Assembly: GCF_019457595.1 (NCBI RefSeq) | Contig: NZ_CP080419.1 | Coordinates: forward strand, 124,001 to 188,000 | DNA: 64,000 nucleotides | Reading direction: 5' to 3' | Source of the DNA: Shewanella psychrotolerans | GTDB lineage: Bacteria; Pseudomonadota; Gammaproteobacteria; Enterobacterales; Shewanellaceae | The notes under the pieces: generated by a model | Seen by the model: only the letters and a program-made list of their open reading frames with translations | Database searches by the model: none | Told to the model about the DNA's origin: nothing | Made by a program: the position numbers and the translations under genes | Shown: positions 8,645 to 21,386 of the stretch, in pieces | Layout of the letters: the number at the start of each line of letters is the position of its first letter | Numbering within the stretch: position 1 is the first letter of the stretch

Positions 8645-9751
8645 TTAGGCGTAGTTAGCCGTGAGTAATTTCCAATTTTTCTTACGTGCTAGCAGATCTT
8701 GTTTGAGTTCTTCTACTCTAACCATCAACTGTTGACTGACAAGTTGCTTGCGTTTTGCTTCAAGTAGCTCTTTTTGTGCTTGGTAGTACTCGCCAATATG
8801 GGTCTTCAATAGCTCATATTCAGCATGTAATTTTTCTAGCACCTCTTCTCTATTCGCTAGTTGTTCGACTCTGTGCTGGGTGCGCTTGAGTTGCATCTGT
8901 AACTTAGCACTCTCGATTCGTTCCTGAGGGGTGACGCGTCTTTGTGCTGCGAGCCCAGTCCAAGCCATTGCATTAATTAGCCATTTTGTTGGGTCATACT
9001 GCCACCAGTGGATACCATTTCGATAGTCATTTTCGAAGATGTGGTGGAAGTTATGGTAGCCTTCGCCGTAGGTAAACACTGCGAGAATGCCGTTATCTCG
9101 AGCCGTATTCTTGTCTGTGTAGGGCTGCTTACCCCAGATATGAGCTAATGAGTTAATAAAGAAGGTACAGTGATGTACCACGACTAGCCTGAGTAACCCA
9201 GCCATGAGTAACATTGCCCACACATCACCGTTTAACCAACCAAGCAAGGCGGGTAAGCCAATATTCATGATCAGCAGTAACGGAAGGTAGTATTTGTGTT
9301 GCCACATCACAATTTTTTCATTTTGTAAGTCGCGAACGTTCTTGTAATCGTGATAACGCTGCGACTGATACTCCCTGAGCATCCAGCCAATATGGCTATA
9401 CCAGAAACCCATGTTCGCTGAGTAAGGATCTTTGTCATTGTCATCCACATGCTTATGATGAATGCGATGATCTGATGACCAATGTAATGCACTGTTTTGC
9501 AATGCAAGGGCGCCTCCCAGTGCAAACAGGAATCGCATTGACCAGTGTGCTTTGTAAGTACGGTGAGACCAAAGTCGGTGGTATCCAGCGGTGATCGATA
9601 AGCCACTAGCAAAAGCCAAGCCGATAAAGGCTAGCCACTCAGCGAATCCGTAACCATAGGTAATGCCATACCAAGGAACTAAAATGACAGCACCGAGGAA
9701 GGTGATGGCAAATAGTAAAATATTGGTCCAGATCAGGGGAGGTTTTTTCAT
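8645..9751 (-). CDS. Membrane fatty acid (delta-9-type acyl-CoA) desaturase
   Basis: Di-iron integral membrane desaturase of 368 residues from the ATG at 9751; an ATG at 9784 lies inside the presumed regulatory region. The three histidine boxes are HRLWSH (58-63), HRIHHK (95-100) and HNFHH (233-237), with hydrophobic segments near 8-55 and 150-200. This is the stearoyl-CoA-desaturase pattern. Residues from about 275 to the end are strongly charged and heptad-like (many E, K, Q, L), a coiled-coil tail not needed for catalysis. It is divergent from fabR across a FabR-like palindrome, so control by FabR and unsaturated lipid supply is likely. Confidence 0.87.
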   Translation of the reverse strand: MKKPPLIWTNILLFAITFLGAVILVPWYGITYGYGFAEWLAFIGLAFASGLSITAGYHRLWSHRTYKAHWSMRFLFALGGALALQNSALHWSSDHRIHHKHVDDNDKDPYSANMGFWYSHIGWMLREYQSQRYHDYKNVRDLQNEKIVMWQHKYYLPLLLIMNIGLPALLGWLNGDVWAMLLMAGLLRLVVVHHCTFFINSLAHIWGKQPYTDKNTARDNGILAVFTYGEGYHNFHHIFENDYRNGIHWWQYDPTKWLINAMAWTGLAAQRRVTPQERIESAKLQMQLKRTQHRVEQLANREEVLEKLHAEYELLKTHIGEYYQAQKELLEAKRKQLVSQQLMVRVEELKQDLLARKKNWKLLTANYA

Positions 9752-9776
9752 TATAATATCCAACAGCAATAATTGA

Positions 9777-9792
9777 GCGTACACTTGTACGC
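9777..9792. promoter_or_regulatory. Probable FabR operator
   Basis: GCGTACACTTGTACGC is a near-perfect 16-base palindrome (one central pair differs) that resembles the FabR/FadR-type operators of fabA and fabB in gammaproteobacteria. It lies 25 bases upstream of the desaturase start and 100 bases before fabR, so it could control both. Confidence 0.75.
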
Positions 9793-9891
9793 AAATTTAA
9801 CCTGCTTCATTACCTAGGTCAAGGTAGGCTGCGTTTTTCTGCTAAAGAATGTATTATCGTGGGATTAACTTTATCTAGTGGATTCATCATG

Positions 9892-10506
9892 ATGGGTATC
9901 AGAGCACAACAGAAAGAAAAGACTCGTCGGGCGTTAGTCGATGCTGCATTTAATCAATTGAGCGCAGAGCGGAGTTTTTCGAGTCTGAGTTTGCGAGAAG
10001 TTGCAAGGGAAGCCAAAATTGCGCCAACTTCTTTCTATCGTCATTTTAAAGATATGAATGAGTTAGGTCTGACTATGGTTGATGAAGGTGGTTTAACCCT
10101 TAGGCAGATGATGCGTAAAGGTCGTCAACGAGCTGAGGCTGGTGGTAGCGTTATTCGCATTTCTGTTGATACTTTTATGGAGGTACTGGAATCAAATCCA
10201 AACGTATTTCGGATCTTACTCCATGAACGCTCTGGCACTTCTGCGCCATTTCGAGCTGCGGTTGCGCGTGAGATCGAGCATTTTATCTCAGAATTGGCCC
10301 ATTATACTGAAGCGACGGCAAAGAGAACCCCAGAGCTAGCGAGGGCGCAGGCCGAAGCTTTGGTGACCTTGGTATTTAATGCCGGAGCGGCTGCGTTAGA
10401 TATGAAACGTGTTGATCGAAAAATATTGGCTGACAGATTAGTGATCCAGTTGCGTATGGTGGCTAAAGGCGCAGAGTCTTTGCAGCAAAAAATGGAAAGT
10501 CGCTGA
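9892..10506 (+). CDS. fabR: Unsaturated fatty acid biosynthesis repressor FabR
   Basis: TetR-family regulator of 204 residues. In E. coli FabR represses fabB and fabA in response to the unsaturated to saturated acyl-thioester ratio. The N-terminal helix-turn-helix spans about residues 5-50 ([20 protein letters not shown]), and [17 protein letters not shown] matches the E. coli protein closely. The second of two adjacent ATGs (9892) is chosen because it gives the family N-terminus [10 protein letters not shown]; a start at 9859 would add 11 residues. It is divergent from the desaturase and ends before a terminator shared with trmA. Confidence 0.93.
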   Translation: MGIRAQQKEKTRRALVDAAFNQLSAERSFSSLSLREVAREAKIAPTSFYRHFKDMNELGLTMVDEGGLTLRQMMRKGRQRAEAGGSVIRISVDTFMEVLESNPNVFRILLHERSGTSAPFRAAVAREIEHFISELAHYTEATAKRTPELARAQAEALVTLVFNAGAAALDMKRVDRKILADRLVIQLRMVAKGAESLQQKMESR

Positions 10507-10538
10507 TATCACGAGTCGCTTCTAGTGGGATCTTCACG

Positions 10539-10563
10539 AAAAAGGGCCATATGGCCCTTTTTT
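10539..10563. terminator. Bidirectional terminator between fabR and trmA
   Basis: A perfect 20-base palindrome (AAAGGGCCAT with ATGGCCCTTT) is flanked by A on the left and T on the right. The convergent genes fabR and trmA both end next to it. Confidence 0.88.
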
Positions 10564-10581
10564 GATCTAAATAATCGCTAT

Positions 10582-11679
10582 TTAGCGTTTTTCTAACAAT
10601 ACGCCAGATTCCATGTGGTCGGTATATGGGAATTGATCGAACAGGGCGAATCGGCTAATTTTGTGAGTTTTATCTAACACGCTTAGGTTATCCATCAAGG
10701 TATTAGGATTGCATGAGATATAGATAATTCGTTCATAACCCTGAACCATAGCCAAGGTGTTGTCATCGAGGCCCGCACGCGGTGGATCGACAAAGATGGT
10801 ATTGCAGTGGTAGGTGTCTAAATCAATGCCCTCTAGTCGTCTAAAACTACGTTTTTTCGCTAGCGCATCGGTAAAGTCTTCGGCAGACATACGAATGATC
10901 TGTAAGTTGTCGACGTTATTAGCTTCAATGTTGTATTGCGCCGAGTCTACAGATGGCTTAGCAAGCTCTGTGGCTAATACGCGATTAAAGTTTTGCGCTA
11001 GGGCTATAGAGAAGTTACCGTTACCACAGTACAGTTCGAGTAGATCTCCTGTGCTCTGTTGGGTGATATCGATTGCCCATTCAAGCATCTTGATAGAAAC
11101 CCTGCCATTAGGCTGAGTAAAACTATTTTCTATTTGTTTATAGGTTAGCGTTTGACCATTGACCGGCAATGACTCAATAACATAATCCCTATCCATAACT
11201 AATTTCTGTTTACGAGCACGGCCAATGATATTGACCTTGAATTGCTCACCCAGACGTTGCTTGAGGGCTTGCACTTCATCTTGCCACTGTTGATCTAATT
11301 GCTTGTGGTATAGCAATGAGACGAGAATTTCACCGCTTAGGGTCGATAAAAAATCCACCTGAAATAGCTTATGGCGTAATATGGTGTTGGGGCGAAGTTC
11401 AGCCATTAAGGCTGGCATCATTTGATTAATCAATGCGCTGGCGGGTAAGAATTGTTCGCAACGTACTTTTTGATTAAGAACCTTATCGAACATATAGTAG
11501 TAAAGGTCTTCGCCTTCATGCCAGACTCTAAACTCTGCGCGCATACGGTAATGTTCTGGTTCTGAAGCGAAAACTTCCAATGATGGCGTGTTAAAGTCAG
11601 CAAATAGTTGCGCTAATTTTTCACGTTTAGCATCAAGTTGCTTATCGTATTGGTTAGGATCCATTGCTTCTAAATTCAT
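10582..11679 (-). CDS. trmA: tRNA (uracil-54-C5)-methyltransferase TrmA
   Basis: S-adenosylmethionine-dependent enzyme that makes ribothymidine at position 54 of the T-loop of tRNAs. Length is 365 residues against 366 in E. coli. The SAM site is [14 protein letters not shown], followed by [10 protein letters not shown], and the catalytic nucleophile is Cys323 in YISCNP. No TRAM or iron-sulfur cluster domain is present, which separates it from RlmD and RlmC. It is monocistronic, with a terminator shared with fabR. Confidence 0.95.
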   Translation of the reverse strand: MNLEAMDPNQYDKQLDAKREKLAQLFADFNTPSLEVFASEPEHYRMRAEFRVWHEGEDLYYYMFDKVLNQKVRCEQFLPASALINQMMPALMAELRPNTILRHKLFQVDFLSTLSGEILVSLLYHKQLDQQWQDEVQALKQRLGEQFKVNIIGRARKQKLVMDRDYVIESLPVNGQTLTYKQIENSFTQPNGRVSIKMLEWAIDITQQSTGDLLELYCGNGNFSIALAQNFNRVLATELAKPSVDSAQYNIEANNVDNLQIIRMSAEDFTDALAKKRSFRRLEGIDLDTYHCNTIFVDPPRAGLDDNTLAMVQGYERIIYISCNPNTLMDNLSVLDKTHKISRFALFDQFPYTDHMESGVLLEKR

Positions 11680-11820
11680 TTTTAAACACCATTGCTATCA
11701 TTGGGGGCGCAAATAGTATACTACCCAGCGTTGATGTCCAGTATCTAGCTTTTGATTTGTCCCTTGCTATGGGAAAATATCCCTTTACCCGTTTATGATT
11801 TTACAGTTGGAGAATTCAGT

Positions 11821-12612
11821 TTGTCGGCAAATATTTTAGTGTTCGATTCCGGTGTCGGTGGCCTCTCCATATTGTCTGAAATTAAGCAAACCCTGCCAAA
11901 CGAGAGTTATTACTATCTATTTGATAATGCCAGGCTGCCTTATGGTGAGTTGGAAGAGCAACAACTGATCCGAGGCTGCATTGACATAATAGGTAACGCG
12001 GTTAGTCAAGTGGACGCAGATATAGTTGTGGTTGCCTGTAATAGCGCAAGTACACTTATACTACCAGCGCTTCGCGCCAGTCTCTCCATTCCGATAGTCG
12101 GAGTGGTTCCTGCCATTAAACCAGCAGCTGAAATGACAAAAAATAAGCATATCGGTTTGCTTGCAACACCTGGAACGGTCGTCAGGAGTTATACCCATGA
12201 TCTGATACAGAGGTTTGCCACTGGTTGTGAAGTGCAATGTTTCGGTTCGTCGGAGTTAGTGTTATTAGCTGAGGCTAAAATGGCCCAAGAATATGTCGAA
12301 CAGCAGCTAATAGAGAAAATACTACTGCCGATTAAGCAATCGCAAATTGATACACTTGTATTAGGGTGTACCCATTTTCCTATATTAAGAGAGGAGCTTC
12401 AGGCTAGTTTAGGCGATGGTATCACTTTACTCGATTCTGCCGCAGCTATCGCGGCTAGAGTGAAGGTGTTATTACAACAGCTTTCTTCTAACGTGGGACC
12501 AATAGAGAGTAAGGCATACTTTACTACGAAGGATATTTCGATAGGATTAAAAAGAACACTAGCAGAATATGGATTCTCTGTAATCGAGCAACTAACGTCA
12601 TCGACAGAGTAA
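11821..12612 (+). CDS. murI: Glutamate racemase MurI
   Basis: Interconverts L- and D-glutamate for peptidoglycan synthesis. The two catalytic cysteines are Cys73 in ACNSAST and Cys183 in LGCTHFP, and the N-terminal FDSGVGGLS motif is intact. The best start is TTG at 11821: it has GGAG at 11809-11812 and puts the FDSGVGG motif eight residues from the N-terminus, as in the family. The first in-frame ATG (11752) would add 23 unrelated residues. Length from TTG is 263 residues. Confidence 0.93.
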   Translation: MSANILVFDSGVGGLSILSEIKQTLPNESYYYLFDNARLPYGELEEQQLIRGCIDIIGNAVSQVDADIVVVACNSASTLILPALRASLSIPIVGVVPAIKPAAEMTKNKHIGLLATPGTVVRSYTHDLIQRFATGCEVQCFGSSELVLLAEAKMAQEYVEQQLIEKILLPIKQSQIDTLVLGCTHFPILREELQASLGDGITLLDSAAAIAARVKVLLQQLSSNVGPIESKAYFTTKDISIGLKRTLAEYGFSVIEQLTSSTE

Positions 12613-12655
12613 AGATAGACTACTAATGTTCCTTGTATAACAAGTTAAACAGGGT

Positions 12656-13117
12656 TTAGCTGACTTGCTGATCAGCGTCGGACTTATCAGCATCTTGAGA
12701 TTTGGCTTCACGTACCTTTAAAGTACGCTCTTGGAAGTCAAATTCATTAAGCTTACTCATCGCCTTTTTTGCACCTGCTTCTGACATCTCGATAAAGCCG
12801 AAACCTTTGCGGCGACCAGTCTTACGATCACGCACAAGACGAACCGAGTTTACAGGGCCATATTTACCAAATAGCTCTTTAACTTCTCCCTCATGTACAC
12901 GATATGGCAAGTTGCCAACATAAAGTGTCATAGTGGGGCCTTTATACTGTTCATTTGATTCTGTAGTTGAACTTGAAGACTGAAGGGTAAAAATAACGCT
13001 TGCGATAATAGCACCAGTAAAAAACGCGATTGCAGAATAGAGATCTGGCGCGAACTGAGATATTGCCAATGCGCCAATGACGGCGACAATCAAAACAATA
13101 AGAAATGGCTTTTGCAT
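12656..13117 (-). CDS. Membrane-anchored RRM RNA-binding protein
   Basis: Protein of 153 residues with two hydrophobic segments (about 4-20 and 26-45), a polar serine/threonine linker, and one RNA recognition motif at about 63-140. RNP2 is LYVGNL (65-70) and RNP1 is RKGFGFIE (103-110), with the aromatic residues needed to stack on RNA. The tail is acidic. Similar bacterial RRM proteins are often cold-induced; the membrane anchor suggests RNA binding at the inner membrane. An internal ATG at 12931 (Met63) has AAAGG seven bases upstream and would give a soluble 91-residue RRM. Function unknown. Confidence 0.82.
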   Translation of the reverse strand: MQKPFLIVLIVAVIGALAISQFAPDLYSAIAFFTGAIIASVIFTLQSSSSTTESNEQYKGPTMTLYVGNLPYRVHEGEVKELFGKYGPVNSVRLVRDRKTGRRKGFGFIEMSEAGAKKAMSKLNEFDFQERTLKVREAKSQDADKSDADQQVS

Positions 13118-13337
13118 ATATATGTTCTCTGAAGAATTGATAATTAACTGTTAACAGCTCGTATATGGTAATGAATTATTGATCATTACACTAGTATATT
13201 GATGAAAAAACGAACTTAATTAACTAATAATATAAAGTTGTCTAGCTATCTATAGTCGTAAAAATCAGCGATTCGATACAAAAAACATCACAATGTTCAA
13301 AAGATCGCCGAGCGATCGGTGATCGCAGAAAAAGCAC

Positions 13338-13365
13338 TTGCGCCCATCCAAGAACTCCCTATAAT
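13338..13365 (+). promoter_or_regulatory. rRNA promoter P1
   Basis: The -35 is TTGCGC (13338-13343) and the -10 is TATAAT (13360-13365), 16 bases apart. A GCGC-type discriminator follows, as in promoters under stringent control. Confidence 0.8.
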
Positions 13366-13492
13366 GCGCATCCACTGACACGGCAAAGCTCGCAGAGACA
13401 AGTCGAAACACTAAGTTGCTAAGTTAATAAACCTAGCTTACAAGGTGTTCAGGCACTGAAAAGTGCCGCATCAAAAAGTTTTCAAAAACTGC

Positions 13493-13520
13493 TTGACGCG
13501 AACACGGGAATGCGTAGAAT
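13493..13520 (+). promoter_or_regulatory. rRNA promoter P2
   Basis: The -35 is TTGACG (13493-13498) and the -10 is TAGAAT (13515-13520) with 16-base spacing and a C/G-rich discriminator. Sequence and position match the usual second rrn promoter. Confidence 0.8.
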
Positions 13521-13574
13521 ACGCAGCCCTAGCCACTTGGAACTACCGAGATGTGCTAACGCTCTTTAACAATT

Positions 13575-13599
13575 TATCAAGTAATCTGTGTGGACACTC
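13575..13599 (+). other. 16S processing stem, 5' arm
   Basis: These 25 bases pair with 15346-15370 with a single mismatch position (24 of 25 complementary). The stem would enclose the 16S rRNA and act as the RNase III cleavage site of the primary transcript. Confidence 0.85.
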
Positions 13600-13776
13600 G
13601 CAGGTGTTGAGTTATTCGAAATTGCTTTTCTGTCTTCGGATGTAAAGCAATCAAAAATTTTACTCAATGTAAGATGAGTGTTCATAGCAATATGTACAAC
13701 ATGTTAGAGATTCTTCCGAGTCTTTAATGTGGAATCAGAATTCATTGAGCCGAAGCTTTTAGCTTCAACAAAACTT

Positions 13777-15319
<1,543 letters not shown>

Positions 15320-15345
15320 CCTATACGACTAACTTAATGTTTGTT

Positions 15346-15370
15346 GAGTGTTCACACAGATTACTTGATA
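15346..15370 (+). other. 16S processing stem, 3' arm
   Basis: Complement of 13575-13599, located 26 bases after the mature 16S 3' end. Together the two arms close the 16S precursor loop. Confidence 0.85.
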
Positions 15371-15446
15371 GAAAGAAAGAGCAAAAATATCGAAAGATAA
15401 TTTTTGAGGGATTTAATTCAGTAAGAATTAAATAACCAAAAAGAAT

Positions 15447-15523
<77 letters not shown>

Positions 15524-15658
15524 AATCTTCGTTTATTCTACGTTAACTTGTTACTCGTTTAGTGAACTAAACGTCGCAACAAGTTGCCTTGACTAAACTC
15601 GATTTGGCTTCGCCAAAATTATTTGGCATTCGATATATTTGTTTGACTGCATGTAAAT

Positions 15659-15734
15659 GGGGCTATAGCTCAGCTGGGAGAGCGCCTGCCTTGCACGCAG
15701 GAGGTCTGCGGTTCGATCCCGCATAGCTCCACCA
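15659..15734 (+). tRNA. tRNA-Ala(UGC)
   Basis: A 76-base tRNA with encoded CCA, second in the rRNA spacer. The anticodon loop TTGCACG gives anticodon TGC. The acceptor stem GGGGCTA/TAGCTCC carries one G-T pair, the identity element position for alanine being G3-T70. Confidence 0.97.
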
Positions 15735-16081
15735 TTTACTTGCACATGGATAGAGATGCCAAAGATAAATGAAAAATTTATCTTTGGCTTTTTTAAGCCC
15801 GCTCTTTAAAAATTTGGAAAGCTGATAGTGTTGATGTGAAAGGGACTGTAATTACTTACATTGTAGGTGGTTATGGTTTGTAGCATTGACGCGAAAATTA
15901 AAATTGAGTTCTCAAACACTTAAATCAAGTGCCGAATCATTACCTTTAATTAGGATGATGATTCATGAGTATTCTTTTGGCGAAAGTAAACACCATTAGT
16001 TACGATACAACGTCCGAGCTTACCCGCTTGGATAGGATGTGATTTGTAGACATTAGTTTATGAAACTCATTTGGGTTGTAT
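15735..16081 (+). other. rRNA spacer between tRNA-Ala and 23S
   Basis: This 347-base stretch has no gene. It contains a terminator-like hairpin (15758-15794), a boxA-like antitermination element GCTCTTTAAA (15801-15810), and the 5' arm of the 23S processing stem (16071-16087). Confidence 0.8.
15758..15794 (+). terminator. Terminator-like hairpin inside the rrn spacer
   Basis: A perfect 13-pair stem (GCCAAAGATAAAT and its complement, loop GAAAA) is followed directly by six T. It has the form of an intrinsic terminator, yet lies between tRNA-Ala and 23S and just before a second boxA. It may instead be an RNase III or tRNA-trailer processing element. Confidence 0.6.

Positions 16082-16087
<6 letters not shown>
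16071..16087 (+). other. 23S processing stem, 5' arm
   Basis: TTGGGTTGTATGGTTAA is the exact complement of 18968-18984, giving a 17-pair stem that encloses the 23S rRNA for RNase III processing and overlaps the mature ends, as in other bacteria. Confidence 0.88.
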
Positions 16088-18967
<2,880 letters not shown>

Positions 18968-18975
<8 letters not shown>

Positions 18976-18984
18976 ACAACCCAA
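18968..18984 (+). other. 23S processing stem, 3' arm
   Basis: Seventeen bases exactly complementary to 16071-16087; it overlaps the last bases of mature 23S rRNA. Confidence 0.88.
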
Positions 18985-19076
18985 AAGGGTTTCTAACTAA
19001 GTGAATACTTAGCGAAAGAATACCGCACTTGATTTAGTGTGACTCAATTTTAAACAGCTTTTCAAATTTCCAATTT

Positions 19077-19196
19077 TGTCTGGAAACCATAGCATTGTGG
19101 CACCACCTGATCCCATCCCGAACTCAGAAGTGAAACGCAATCGCGCCGATGGTAGTGTGGGGTCTCCCCATGTGAGAGTAGGTCATTTCCAGGCGC
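19077..19196 (+). rRNA. rrf: 5S ribosomal RNA
   Basis: A 120-base 5S rRNA with the conserved CCGAACTCAGAAGTGAAACG and GATGGTAGTGTGGGG segments; its two ends (TGTCTGGAA and TTTCCAGGC) pair. One copy only; no tRNA follows it before the terminator. Confidence 0.95.
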
Positions 19197-19203
19197 CTAA
19201 TAC

Positions 19204-19236
19204 GAAAAAGCCCGCTACGATGTAGCGGGCTTTTTT
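19204..19236 (+). terminator. rrn operon terminator
   Basis: AAAAAGCCCGCTAC pairs with GTAGCGGGCTTTTT, followed by T. It lies just after 5S rRNA and ends the rRNA operon. Confidence 0.92.
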
Positions 19237-19394
19237 ACGTCTGAAAATCATCAGCTATGATGCTGAGAATTTTTTCTCTGTCGATTTCACTGAAGACCGC
19301 TAGCGGGATTGCGGATCTCTTTTGTCAGCATTTGCTTTATGCAGCAGACTGCTGATGGGGTACAATGGCATTTTTGTGTCGTTAATCAGATCTT

Positions 19395-20429
19395 ATGGAT
19401 ACCAACATTTACCATTCACTCGCTAAGCTAAATACTCTAGGCGTAGACGTTAATTGTGATCAGCTGATCCATGCATCTGATCGCAAGCAGATAGTCGAAG
19501 CCTGTCTCAATGCTAAATGTAACGAAGTACCTTTGCTAGTGCTTGGTGGCGGCAGTAATATCGTGCTTACAACTCACTTCGAAGGTACTGTCGTGGTGGT
19601 TGGCAGTAAGGGTATCAAAGTTACTGAAGATGCTAACGCCTATAGCTTAGTCGTTGAAGCAGGCGAAAGTTGGCATGATTTTGTCGTATTTTGTCTGGTA
19701 AATAAGATGCCGGGGCTAGAAAATCTAGCATTAATTCCTGGTTCTGTTGGCGCTGCACCGATACAGAATATTGGAGCCTATGGTGCCGAGTTTGCCCAAT
19801 ACTGTGAGTGGGTTGAATATCTCGATCTGGAAACCGGTGATTATCAGCGTCTTAGTAAGTCTGAATGCCTTTTTGGATATCGAGACTCGATATTTAAGCA
19901 GGTATTAAAGCACAGGGCGGTGATTTTGAGTGTTGGATTACGGCTTGATAAGCAATGGAATCCCAATCTAAGCTACGGCCCTTTAAAGGGATTTGATTGT
20001 GAGAGTGTTACCCCTCAGGCTGTATTTGATTGCATCTGCGCGACACGTCAACAAAAGCTACCTGATCCTAAGGTATTGGGGAATGTAGGCAGTTTTTTCA
20101 AAAATCCTATCGTTAGTAAATCACACTTCGAAATGTTGCAACAGCAGTATCCTGATATCGTCGGTTATGTGGTCGATGACGATGAAGTGAAACTGGCTGC
20201 TGGTTGGTTAATAGAGCAGGCGGGTCTTAAGGGCTCTTCTGTAGGCGGTGCTTCAGTGCATTCACTGCAGGCGCTCGTACTGGTGAATAGAAATCAAGCG
20301 ACCGGTGACGATGTTTGCCAATTGGCACGCCATATTATCGCGACGATACAAACGCATTTTATGGTGGTGCTAGAAGTCGAACCTCGAATTATTGGTGCGT
20401 CAGGGCAAAAGGAGATTGATGATGCATGA
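19395..20429 (+). CDS. murB: UDP-N-acetylenolpyruvoylglucosamine reductase MurB
   Basis: NADPH-dependent flavoenzyme that reduces UDP-N-acetylenolpyruvoylglucosamine to UDP-N-acetylmuramic acid in peptidoglycan synthesis. The 344 residues match the long type I MurB of E. coli (342). The FAD-binding LGGGSNIVL loop, the GSVGAAPIQNIGAYG region, the catalytic serine in GNVGSFFKNP and the C-terminal EPRIIG glutamate are present. It overlaps birA by eight bases, as in many gammaproteobacteria. Confidence 0.96.
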   Translation: MDTNIYHSLAKLNTLGVDVNCDQLIHASDRKQIVEACLNAKCNEVPLLVLGGGSNIVLTTHFEGTVVVVGSKGIKVTEDANAYSLVVEAGESWHDFVVFCLVNKMPGLENLALIPGSVGAAPIQNIGAYGAEFAQYCEWVEYLDLETGDYQRLSKSECLFGYRDSIFKQVLKHRAVILSVGLRLDKQWNPNLSYGPLKGFDCESVTPQAVFDCICATRQQKLPDPKVLGNVGSFFKNPIVSKSHFEMLQQQYPDIVGYVVDDDEVKLAAGWLIEQAGLKGSSVGGASVHSLQALVLVNRNQATGDDVCQLARHIIATIQTHFMVVLEVEPRIIGASGQKEIDDA

Positions 20430-21381
20430 TCAGTGGCAGCGTAAACGTGCAATTATTGCCGAATTAAGTCGCGGGGGCTTCATTTCTGGAGAGGTGTTAG
20501 CTGCTAACCTTGGCATTTCTCGTGCTGCGGTAAGCAAGCATATAGCGAGTTTAGAAGAGTTTGGCGTTGACGTTTTTAGCGTTAAGGGAAAAGGATATAA
20601 GCTCGCGACGCCCCTAAGCTTGATTGATGAAAAGCGGTTAAAGAAGTCGTTAAATGCGAGGTGTTTCTATTTTGACGACATTGTGTCAACCAATGCTTTC
20701 CTACTGGATCATGTTAACGACCTAGCCAGTGGTGACATCTGTGTCGCGGAGCATCAATCGGCAGGGCGTGGACGTCGTGGACGTACCTGGGTATCACCTT
20801 ATGGTGGCCATCTTTATGCATCGCTTTATTGGCAGTTTTCTCAAGGCATGGCGCAAGCCATGGGGCTTAGTCTTGTCGTTGCATGTTCACTGGTTACTGT
20901 ATTGCGCAACATGGGCGTGGCTGGAGTTGGTGTTAAGTGGCCTAATGACATCTATTTAAATCATAAGAAGCTAGCAGGCGTGTTAATTGAAATGAACGGT
21001 CAGGCCGATAGTCTTTGTAATGTAGTGATCGGTATTGGTGTGAATATGTCGATGCCAGAGCAACAATCTGAAAAGATTGATCAGCCGTGGAGCGATCTGT
21101 CTGAATTAACCGAAATGCCTGATAAAACGTCTATGATGATTCAGTTACAGCAGCAGTTGGTTATCGATCTTGAGCAGTTTGAAAGCGATGGATTAAAAGT
21201 ATTTAAACAGCGTTGGCGTGATGTTGATCTATTTGACGGCCAGCCCATTAAACTATTAATGGGCGACAATGTCGTTGAAGGTATTTGTTGCGGTATAGAT
21301 GAGCAAGGAGCCGTTTTACTGGAAACGGCTCAAGGTGTTAAAGCTTATGTCGGCGGTGAAATATCACTCCGTGCCCAATAG
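20422..21381 (+). CDS. birA: Biotin-protein ligase and biotin operon repressor BirA
   Basis: Joins biotin to the acetyl-CoA carboxylase carrier protein and, as the biotinyl-AMP complex, represses biotin genes. From the ATG at 20422 the protein is 319 residues (E. coli 321). Residues about 20-60 are the winged helix (GISRAAVSKHIASLEEFG). The biotinyl-AMP loop is GRGRRGR (115-121) and the ligase core includes VKWPND (171-176) with Lys183. ATG 20419 is also possible; 20422 has better spacing (seven bases) from GGAG. It overlaps murB and converges on coaA with five bases between the stops. Confidence 0.95.
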   Translation: MHDQWQRKRAIIAELSRGGFISGEVLAANLGISRAAVSKHIASLEEFGVDVFSVKGKGYKLATPLSLIDEKRLKKSLNARCFYFDDIVSTNAFLLDHVNDLASGDICVAEHQSAGRGRRGRTWVSPYGGHLYASLYWQFSQGMAQAMGLSLVVACSLVTVLRNMGVAGVGVKWPNDIYLNHKKLAGVLIEMNGQADSLCNVVIGIGVNMSMPEQQSEKIDQPWSDLSELTEMPDKTSMMIQLQQQLVIDLEQFESDGLKVFKQRWRDVDLFDGQPIKLLMGDNVVEGICCGIDEQGAVLLETAQGVKAYVGGEISLRAQ

Positions 21382-21386
21382 CGATA

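Larger units (their letters stand above)
13118..13776 (+). promoter_or_regulatory. rrn leader and upstream region
   Basis: This 659-base stretch has no gene. It carries the RRM gene promoter on the left (not resolved), three GATC sites at 13303-13324, rrn promoters P1 and P2, a boxA antitermination element at 13560-13571 (CGCTCTTTAACA) and the 5' half of the 16S processing stem at 13575-13599. Confidence 0.8.
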
